DNA of 20,601 nucleotides, taken from contig JBIJDM010000020.1 of assembly GCA_044344145.1 (NCBI GenBank), forward strand, positions 1-20,601. The letters run 5' to 3'. A program made the translations under genes and the position numbers. Of the stretch, positions 14,936-20,601 are shown piece after piece (within the stretch, counting starts at the first letter, position 1; each line of letters begins with the position of its first letter). This DNA is from JBAXGE01 sp044344145. GTDB lineage: Bacteria > Planctomycetota > Phycisphaerae > WQYP01. A model generated the notes under the pieces. It saw only the letters and a list, made by a program, of their open reading frames with translations, did not search any database and had not been told where the DNA came from.

Positions 14936-17533
14936 TCATTCAGCCAGCGAGATAAGCCTTGAAATCAATTGCTTTGCGGCATCTTTCCTATTGCGCCAGT
15001 AATTTGCGTCACATACAAGCACGAGACGTTTTTTCGCGCGACTGACTGCGGTATTCATTACTTTCGCTCCTTGGGACTTAATAATTTTCGAGTCAGTAAA
15101 CCAAGGTCTCGCACTTGAACGAGGGCCATCAACCACACTAATAATCACAGTATCCCACTCTCGTCCCTGAGATTTGTGAATTGTTAGAACACGATCCTCT
15201 CTGTGCATTTTTCGAAGTTTGGCATTCAGCAGTTTGATTTGTTTTTTATACGGCGTGATGACCGCAACATCTTGCTCTGTCTTAGCAGATAAATACGCGA
15301 CAATGGCATCCACTTCTTCTTGTGATTCTCTGCCAGAATTGTGATTCGGGCTGGTAGAAACATTTACGAGTTCTATTTTCAGGTCTTCTAAGTCTGCGGA
15401 TTCAAATCCGTACGAATAGAATAATTCGTCAAGCACTTTACACAAATTAGGGCCAAATCGGCGCGACTGCGATAGGTTATTCTGCTGTGTGACCGCATAG
15501 CTCGGGGGATCATCATTTTTGATATTTTCAAGCGTGTTAAACCATCTGGCTGCGGACCAGCCGTCATGAAATGCAGTCTCTGCATAAATTGCTGGCGCAC
15601 CCCAAAGGTGACTAGCACATATCTCGTCTGCTTCCAGCAGTTCTTCGTCATCAATTTCGACAATTGGAGGCAATTGTTTATGATCACCCAAGAAGGTCAC
15701 GGGACAACCGCATCGGAAGAGAGTTAACGCTTTTATTAGCGGTGCGTATCCCGCCTCATCAAGAAATATATGTCTGAATAATGGGCAGTCTTTTTGAAAA
15801 CGTCCGATGTATCGGTCGAGTGTCATACCCACAACACTACAACGTGCCATTCTTTCTTCAATTGAGCTTTTCTTGAGTCTATCCAACTCGTTTTTTTCGG
15901 TCACCAAACGTAACGCAATTTCAGCCTTAGTCTCATGCTGATAGGGTGAATATTTTGGCTCTCGCTGATCAATCCACTGGCGGGTTTTCTCGATGATTTC
16001 AACAAGTTTAATCCTTACATATTCCACGCCATGCTGCGGAAAAAGCTCGATAATTCGGGCTATTTTTTCACTTTCTGGGACGATGCTTTGGAGCTTTGCG
16101 AAATGATCACGCATTACATTATCGTGTTGCTTGAGTTTTTCCTCTTCGAGCTGCAGTTTTGTGGCGATAGATTCGGTTTCGTTTTGCGCCTGATCTTGTA
16201 GATGTTTTACATCCACGCGTATTCTATTCTCTAGATTTTCGAGTACTGATTTTTCAACTGTCATCTGTGTAACTTGGCGCGTACGCTCGGTTACCCGCTC
16301 AGACGCGTCGCCATTCAAAAATACTCGGATTTTATACATGACAGATTCAATTTCAGAATCCAGTGCCGTTATTTTGCGTTCCAATTGCCCTATGCGTTCC
16401 AGAATTGCCTCACGTGCATAATATTGTTCTGTAACGTTTTTTAATAGTATTTCTAGGCGTAATTCGCGGAGTAATTTTTGCCATTGAATTATGTTTGGCA
16501 AATGATCTACTGGTAAACGATCAGATAGGCTGGCAACGTTCTGAGATACTATTAGGCTGTTGCGACAGCGTTCATGGAGTTCGGCTACTTTTGATAAAGT
16601 TAGCTTTTTGTTTTTTTCTTCCTCTGACAAAAGCATCAACTCCGTATCTAGCTTTGGGTAGACCAATAATACATTTTTGCCCAGCCTGTAGCTCTCGATG
16701 TCATCGTACAATTCTTGGTATATTTTTACCTGTTTTTCCGCTTCCATAATACGCTTATTCAAGCCTTCTATCTCGCACACTTCGGGATGTTCTAGGGCAA
16801 ATTTTCGCGATGGCACGCCCAGTCGCAAGAATTTATTTTTATCAATGCCTAATCGCATCGCGCCCTTAAGAATTGCATCCATAGCCTGTTCCAAAGCAAT
16901 GTGCGTTGGTGCGAACACACCAATCTGCATGCCCTCAAGTTGTGCAAGCGACAACACGGCATGTGTTAAAACCAGACGTGTCTTTCCCGTACCGGGTGGC
17001 CCCCAGACATAAGACAACGGCGTCATGATCGCCATCGCGATTGCTTCCGCTTGTTCATGGGATGGTGTATCAAGCAAATGGACATCACCGAGCACCCATT
17101 GTGCACGATCAATATCTATAGGGAGACCTATGTATGCTCCATTTTTCGTATACCAGTTTTCGACATTTTTCACCAAAAACAACAAGTCGTTTACAATAAT
17201 TACGTCACTAGCTTTCACATCGTTGAATTGGTGAATTGGCTCGAGAAATTTCACAATCAGAACACGTGCATTCTCGTCATAGTCCTGAATATCGTACATC
17301 CCCAAGGTGAAATTTGTTCCCGTAGGCAGATGACGGATGACCACTGAATCTTGGTCATACAACCGCATTGCCAATTCCAACCGCCACACAAGTTTTTCAC
17401 TATCTACGGATCGAATACCTGTTACAACGATTTCAGATTTCCCATTACCGTTGCGTTTTAGGTATTCATAATATACGGCACTAGCCCCAGTACAGGATTC
17501 CGAGACCGTGGATAGATTCTTGAGGCCAGACAC
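14936..17533 (-). CDS. Superfamily 1 (Upf1/Dna2-like) helicase with long coiled-coil insertion
   Basis: An 865-aa SF1B-type helicase (AAA_11/AAA_12, COG1112-like). It carries Walker A GPPGTGKT (178-185), motif Ia APTH (208-211), motif II LDEAG (591-595), motif III GDHKQLPP (616-623), a Q/R motif LSQSRRFGP (687-695), motif V TIHKSQGREWDTVI (784-797) and motif VI NTAVSRAKKR (827-836). All helicase motifs are intact. Residues about 255-560, between Ia and II, are rich in Glu, Lys, Leu and Gln in coiled-coil-like heptads. No nuclease domain is visible. GTG start at 17533 directly follows an in-frame TAA, with GGAG (complement of 17542-17545) 8 nt upstream, so the start is firm. Its DNA is far AT-richer than its neighbours, suggesting acquisition. 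Roles in nucleic-acid repair, RNA metabolism or phage defence are all possible. Confidence 0.92.
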   Translation of the reverse strand: MSGLKNLSTVSESCTGASAVYYEYLKRNGNGKSEIVVTGIRSVDSEKLVWRLELAMRLYDQDSVVIRHLPTGTNFTLGMYDIQDYDENARVLIVKFLEPIHQFNDVKASDVIIVNDLLFLVKNVENWYTKNGAYIGLPIDIDRAQWVLGDVHLLDTPSHEQAEAIAMAIMTPLSYVWGPPGTGKTRLVLTHAVLSLAQLEGMQIGVFAPTHIALEQAMDAILKGAMRLGIDKNKFLRLGVPSRKFALEHPEVCEIEGLNKRIMEAEKQVKIYQELYDDIESYRLGKNVLLVYPKLDTELMLLSEEEKNKKLTLSKVAELHERCRNSLIVSQNVASLSDRLPVDHLPNIIQWQKLLRELRLEILLKNVTEQYYAREAILERIGQLERKITALDSEIESVMYKIRVFLNGDASERVTERTRQVTQMTVEKSVLENLENRIRVDVKHLQDQAQNETESIATKLQLEEEKLKQHDNVMRDHFAKLQSIVPESEKIARIIELFPQHGVEYVRIKLVEIIEKTRQWIDQREPKYSPYQHETKAEIALRLVTEKNELDRLKKSSIEERMARCSVVGMTLDRYIGRFQKDCPLFRHIFLDEAGYAPLIKALTLFRCGCPVTFLGDHKQLPPIVEIDDEELLEADEICASHLWGAPAIYAETAFHDGWSAARWFNTLENIKNDDPPSYAVTQQNNLSQSRRFGPNLCKVLDELFYSYGFESADLEDLKIELVNVSTSPNHNSGRESQEEVDAIVAYLSAKTEQDVAVITPYKKQIKLLNAKLRKMHREDRVLTIHKSQGREWDTVIISVVDGPRSSARPWFTDSKIIKSQGAKVMNTAVSRAKKRLVLVCDANYWRNRKDAAKQLISRLISLAE

Positions 17534-17580
17534 TTAACACACTCCACCAATACATCCAAACGCACTTGCTACCAGTTCAG

Positions 17581-17609
17581 AGTATCCGTCATCTTTACCC
17601 AAAAATCAA
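17581..17609 (-). promoter_or_regulatory. Candidate promoter of the helicase gene
   Basis: On the minus strand, TTGATT (complement of 17604-17609) and GATACT (complement of 17581-17586) are spaced by 17 nt, each with four of six consensus matches. Transcription would begin near 17574, leaving a leader of about 40 nt with the GGAG site. Confidence 0.4.
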
Positions 17610-17714
17610 TAACGCGTTTTTGCGTGCATAATTTGTCGCCAAGCCACTACACATGGGCTGCCATGGCATGGTCGCAGGTGAAATTCCCCGGTTTCAGTCA
17701 ATTTTAGCCTGCGC

Positions 17715-17743
17715 TTAGCGCCCGGGGGATTATCGCTTAAAAT
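17715..17743 (+). promoter_or_regulatory. Candidate promoter of the sugar kinase gene
   Basis: TTAGCG (17715-17720) and TAAAAT (17738-17743) are spaced by 17 nt. The -35 is poor and overlaps the palindrome GCGCTTAGCGC (17711-17721), which could be a regulator site. AGGAG at 17759-17763 then serves the ATG at 17775. Confidence 0.35.
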
Positions 17744-17774
17744 ACCGCTTTTACTTTTAGGAGCAAACCTACTC

Positions 17775-18860
17775 ATGGCCATGAAACTGCGTCCCGCGAA
17801 AGATTGTGCGTTTGATCTGGTCTCTTTGGGCGAAACGATGATTCGCCTGTCGCCGCCGGGCTATGGCCGGGTGGAGTTCACCCCCACGCTGGAAGTCTGG
17901 GTGGGTGGTGGCGAATATAACGTGTCGTATGCCTTGTCGCGGCTGGGGTTACGCACCGGCTGGATCGGCGGGGTGAACACCAGCCCCATGGGCAGCATTG
18001 TAATGAACCATGCCCGCGCGGTGGGTGTGGATGTCAGTCATGTGGTGGTGCGGAAATATGATGGCGTGGGTAAGAAGGACCGCATCGGCCTGAACTTCAC
18101 CGAAGTGGGCACCGGCCGCCGGGCCAGCACCACGCTGTATGACCGCGGCCACTCGGCCACAGCGGGCATCCAGCCGGGCGAGATCAACTGGAAAAAACTG
18201 TTCAACGAACAGGGCGTGCGCTGGCTGCACACCGGCGGCATCTTCGCCGCGCTGAGCGAAAGCACCCGCGCGGTCGTGGCCGAAGCCGTCAAGGCCGCCC
18301 ACGAAGCGGGCACGATCGTCAGTTATGATCTGAACTTCCGCAGCAAGCTCTGGAGCAGCAAGGAAGCCATCGCCACCACCAAGCCGCTGGTGCCGTACAT
18401 TGACTGTTTGATCGGCAACGAAGAAGACTTCCAGAAAGTTCTGGGCTACGAAGTCGAAGGCGTGGATGTGGAAAAGGGCGAGATGGATACCGTCGCGTTC
18501 AAAGCCATGGTCACGCGCGTGGTCAAGGATTATCCCAATATCAAAGTGGTCGGCACTACCCTGCGGAACGTCAAGACCGCACTGGTGAACGACTGGTCGG
18601 CGATCATGTGGCATGATGGCACGTTCTTTGACGGTCTGAAGTTCGACAACCTCGAAATCGAAGACCGCGTGGGCGGCGGCGACGGCTTTGCCAGCGGATT
18701 TATCTATGGCTTCCTGACCGGCCAGGAACCGCAGCAATGCGTCAACACCGGCGTGGCCCACGGCGCCATGCTGATGAGCACCCGCGGCGACAGCAGTATG
18801 ATTACGCTGGAAGAGCTGATGCACGTAGCCGGGGGCGGCAGCGCCCGCATCAAGCGGTAA
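17775..18860 (+). CDS. kdgK: PfkB family carbohydrate kinase, probable 2-keto-3-deoxygluconate kinase
   Basis: A 361-aa ribokinase-fold sugar kinase that phosphorylates a sugar with ATP in the cytoplasm. The N-terminal SLGETMIRLSPPG (17-29) and VGGGEYNVSYALSRLG (43-58) match the KdgK-like branch. The C-terminal PfkB signature is DRVGGGDGFASGF around 297-309, with Asp303 as the catalytic base; GGGD replaces the more common GAGD, a form seen in this branch. The likely substrate is 2-keto-3-deoxygluconate, from uronic-acid or pectin breakdown, but fructose or another keto-sugar is possible. AGGAG lies 11 nt before ATG 17775; ATG 17781 is an alternative start. It stands alone between its promoter region and a strong terminator, with no aldolase or transporter next to it. 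Confidence 0.88.
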   Translation: MAMKLRPAKDCAFDLVSLGETMIRLSPPGYGRVEFTPTLEVWVGGGEYNVSYALSRLGLRTGWIGGVNTSPMGSIVMNHARAVGVDVSHVVVRKYDGVGKKDRIGLNFTEVGTGRRASTTLYDRGHSATAGIQPGEINWKKLFNEQGVRWLHTGGIFAALSESTRAVVAEAVKAAHEAGTIVSYDLNFRSKLWSSKEAIATTKPLVPYIDCLIGNEEDFQKVLGYEVEGVDVEKGEMDTVAFKAMVTRVVKDYPNIKVVGTTLRNVKTALVNDWSAIMWHDGTFFDGLKFDNLEIEDRVGGGDGFASGFIYGFLTGQEPQQCVNTGVAHGAMLMSTRGDSSMITLEELMHVAGGGSARIKR

Positions 18861-18886
18861 GGCCGCGTAGATAATCCATAAACACC

Positions 18887-18919
18887 AAAACCCCGTCAGA
18901 TTATCTGGCGGGGTTTTTT
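18887..18919 (+). terminator. Intrinsic terminator after the sugar kinase gene
   Basis: An 11-bp stem, ACCCCGTCAGA with TCTGGCGGGGT (one wobble pair), has a 3-nt TTA loop and ends in six T residues. Four A residues before the stem give a T-tract on the opposite strand, so it probably also terminates the convergent gene that ends at 18944. Confidence 0.92.
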
Positions 18920-18943
18920 ATGCGCTTGAATTAGGTGGACGAC

Positions 18944-19567
18944 TCACTTGGCCGGGGCCGTGGTGGCGGCAGGTTTGACCGTGCGTAATTCCAAGGTGTC
19001 GAGCATCTGTTTGAGCAGGGCTTCACCCGCTTCATAATGGCCGGGGGAACTGACCATCTGAATGGAAAGCACATACCCCGGGGTGGTATGCGGTACGATC
19101 ATGCAGATAATCCGCTGGGCCTGATCTCCATCCTGATAGATGCCGGCAAACTTCCGCGCGGTGAGGTTTTGTTCGCCCGCTTGCCATTTCACCGACGATT
19201 TCGGTTCGACCCGTCCTTTTAATTCATCCCGGATTTGAAATACGCAATCATCCAGCGCATGTTCGGCGTTGCGATATTTGCCCCCCACCGCGCGCAAGCC
19301 GATGCTATAAATCCGCAGCATCCCATCGGGGTGATCGAACTGCACAAATCCCGGACCCGGTTGGGCTTTAAGGCCCGCGGGGTAACGGATCGCAAAGTAA
19401 CTATCGGCCGGGGCATACAGCCCGGTCAGCGCTGGCAACGGCTGCGTGGCGGCCGGCCGGGTCTGGGCGGTGGTTTCCGGCCCGGTGGTCTGGGCATAGC
19501 CCAGACCTAAATACAATCCACCGGCCGCTCCAAGTAATATCCCGAGCCAACCACACCACTTCCGCAT
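18944..19567 (-). CDS. Small secreted protein of unknown function
   Basis: A 207-aa protein with an N-terminal signal peptide (hydrophobic stretch about 5-24, likely cleavage after LGYA). A Thr/Pro/Ala-rich linker follows, then a folded part beginning near GLYAPADSYFAIRYPAG. That pattern, a short beta-rich domain opening with a phrase about a physical profile and ending in a helix (EAGEALLKQMLDTLEL), recalls small extracytoplasmic PsbP/DUF1795-like domains, but I do not recognise a specific family. The C-terminus is again Ala/Thr/Pro-rich (VKPAATTAPAK). GAGG lies 6 nt before ATG 19567, which was preferred over ATG 19570 and 19579. It follows the PolX gene by 22 nt and may be co-transcribed. 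No function can be assigned. Confidence 0.75.
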   Translation of the reverse strand: MRKWCGWLGILLGAAGGLYLGLGYAQTTGPETTAQTRPAATQPLPALTGLYAPADSYFAIRYPAGLKAQPGPGFVQFDHPDGMLRIYSIGLRAVGGKYRNAEHALDDCVFQIRDELKGRVEPKSSVKWQAGEQNLTARKFAGIYQDGDQAQRIICMIVPHTTPGYVLSIQMVSSPGHYEAGEALLKQMLDTLELRTVKPAATTAPAK

Positions 19568-19589
19568 CATATACCTCATAAATAGACCT

Positions 19590-20601
19590 TTACCACGCGG
19601 TCTGCATTTCCAGACGCCGTTTTTTCCACTGTTGTAATTCTTCGGCGGACTTACAATTCAACACCTGCGCGGGCAGCAAACCCGCCCGACGGGCATAACG
19701 CACGCCAAAACGCATCATATCAAAATCTTCCACACTGTGGGCATCGGTATTGATACATACCGGCACCCCCGCCGTCGCGGCCATCTGCAAATGCCGGTCG
19801 CACAGATCCAGCCGGTGCCAGTTGGCATTCAGTTCCAGCGCGGCGCCGCTGCGCCGCGCAGCTTTGATAACCTCGGCCATATCCGGCTCCAGCCCTTTGC
19901 GGTCGGGCACCAGCCGTCCGGTGGGATGGCCGACCACATCCACCAGCGGATGACTGGCCGCACGCACCAGCCGGCGCGTGGCCGCGGCGGAATCCTGGGT
20001 CAGTGCCGCATGGGGGCTGGCGACCACCCAATCCAGCTTTTTAAGCACTTCATCTTCATAATCCAGACTGCCATCGGCGAGGATATCCACTTCCGCCCCC
20101 ATCCAGATCAGCATATCCGGTACTTTATACGCCACCGCCCGCACTGCGGCAATATGTTCCATGAGTCGGGCCACACTCAGCCCGTGGGCCTGCACCTGCG
20201 ACTTGCTGTGATCGGTAATCGCCACGTATTGGTAACCGCGACGCTTGGCTTCGACCACCATATCCGCGATGGAATTGCGTCCGTCGCTGGCCAGCGTGTG
20301 CATATGCAAATCACCGCAGATATCCAGCACCTCCAGCACATGGGGAAAGGCGGTGCCGTGGGTGAACAGGTCGGCGGCTTTTTCGATTTCGCCGCGATCC
20401 TCGCGCAGCTCCGGGGGCGGACAGGCCAGCCCCAACGCGGCATAGACACTGGCCTCGGTAGCCCCGGCGATAAATTCCGCCCCGCAGAAGACCCCGTATT
20501 CATTCAGCTTGAGATGCTGTTTGGCGGCCAGTTCGCGCAAATGGACATTGTGTTCCTTGGACCCGGTGAAATATTGCAGCGCCGCGCCCCAACTGGCCGC
20601 G
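19590..20601 (-). CDS. polX: DNA polymerase/3'-5' exonuclease PolX, C-terminal part (cut by window edge)
   Basis: The frame is open to the window edge, so the gene is 5'-partial; 336 residues are visible. The first ones, LQYFTGSKEHNV then LKLNEYGVF, are the typical end of the family X polymerase palm/thumb. They are followed by a PHP phosphoesterase domain with intact metal motifs: HMHTLASDG, AITDHS, GAEVDI, ASPHAA, GHPTGR and NTDAHS. PolX fills short gaps and has Mn-dependent 3'-5' exonuclease activity in base-excision repair. An internal TTG at 20538-20540 could be mistaken for a start, but the conserved upstream sequence rules that out. The polymerase active site lies outside the window, so its state cannot be judged. 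The small secreted-protein gene follows 22 nt downstream. Confidence 0.95.
   Translation of the reverse strand, partial: AASWGAALQYFTGSKEHNVHLRELAAKQHLKLNEYGVFCGAEFIAGATEASVYAALGLACPPPELREDRGEIEKAADLFTHGTAFPHVLEVLDICGDLHMHTLASDGRNSIADMVVEAKRRGYQYVAITDHSKSQVQAHGLSVARLMEHIAAVRAVAYKVPDMLIWMGAEVDILADGSLDYEDEVLKKLDWVVASPHAALTQDSAAATRRLVRAASHPLVDVVGHPTGRLVPDRKGLEPDMAEVIKAARRSGAALELNANWHRLDLCDRHLQMAATAGVPVCINTDAHSVEDFDMMRFGVRYARRAGLLPAQVLNCKSAEELQQWKKRRLEMQTAW

Larger units (their letters stand above)
17534..17774. other. Divergent intergenic region between helicase and sugar kinase
   Basis: These 241 bases hold a candidate promoter for each flanking gene and two short palindromes: TGCCATGGCA at 17659-17668 and GCGCTTAGCGC at 17711-17721. 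The part next to the helicase (to about 17640) shares the helicase gene's lower G+C; the rest returns to the GC-rich background. No RNA gene or ORF is visible. Confidence 0.6.

Noticed and set aside
14936..17533. Naming the helicase as part of a known defence system such as Mokosh
   Set aside because: COG1112-type helicases occur in Mokosh, but no phospholipase-D nuclease domain or partner gene is present here. The match is at superfamily level only.
17659..17668. Palindrome TGCCATGGCA
   Set aside because: A 10-base palindrome in a 241-base region is weak evidence. It is not aligned with either candidate promoter.
14912..17774. Possible direct repeats or att sites flanking the helicase island
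   Set aside because: Only a 6-base match (AAGCCA) was found by eye near both ends, which is expected by chance. No integrase or tRNA is present.
20538..20540. TTG as the true start of a free-standing PHP-domain protein
   Set aside because: The frame continues upstream with LQYFTGSKEHNV, the conserved end of the PolX polymerase domain, so the gene runs off the window.

Overview
The window is 20.6 kb of GC-rich, densely packed bacterial chromosome. The gene content suggests a planctomycete, most likely a Phycisphaerae-type lineage. This is an inference from gene style: a ~127-aa elongated acyl carrier protein next to a FabZ-like protein starting MRWMWIDRF, a ~269-aa PurQ, several Gfo/Idh/MocA oxidoreductases, and an AlgI/AlgJ-type O-acetylation pair. 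No rRNA, tRNA, CRISPR array or insertion sequence is visible. No gap without a gene exceeds about 240 bases.

Layout. (1) 30-3580, plus strand: gcvT (glycine cleavage T protein), purQ (FGAM synthase glutaminase), a FabZ-like dehydratase, a long ACP with a possible promoter of its own, a strong nested terminator hairpin, then a second FabZ-like protein. (2) 3577-6443, minus strand: lysA (diaminopimelate decarboxylase), a GNAT acetyltransferase and a Gfo/Idh/MocA oxidoreductase, read in that order from a promoter with a consensus -10 box. (3) 6520-12144, minus strand: an M32 metallocarboxypeptidase, a second Gfo/Idh/MocA oxidoreductase, an AlgI-like MBOAT and an AlgJ/AlgX-like SGNH protein. The last two form a polysaccharide O-acetylation pair: the membrane MBOAT passes acetyl groups outward and the membrane-anchored SGNH enzyme is expected to place them on an exopolysaccharide. 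(4) 12238-14911, plus strand: a beta-CASP metallo-beta-lactamase-fold nuclease of the DNA-ligase-associated type, whose promoter predicts a leaderless mRNA, and a secreted alpha/beta-hydrolase-like protein. (5) 14936-17533, minus strand: an AT-rich, probably acquired gene for an 865-aa Upf1/Dna2-type SF1 helicase with a long coiled-coil insertion. (6) 17775-18860, plus strand: a PfkB sugar kinase resembling KdgK, closed by a strong terminator. (7) 18944-20601, minus strand: PolX (PHP-domain end only, cut by the window edge) and a small secreted protein of unknown function.

Most of the window is core metabolism. The parts that look accessory or least explained are the helicase island, the elongated ACP with two dehydratases and no ketosynthase, the O-acetylation operon, and the orphan nuclease with its operator-like dyad. 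I see no complete, recognisable new multi-gene system. The helicase is the best single candidate for an accessory (for example defence) function, and that role is inference.
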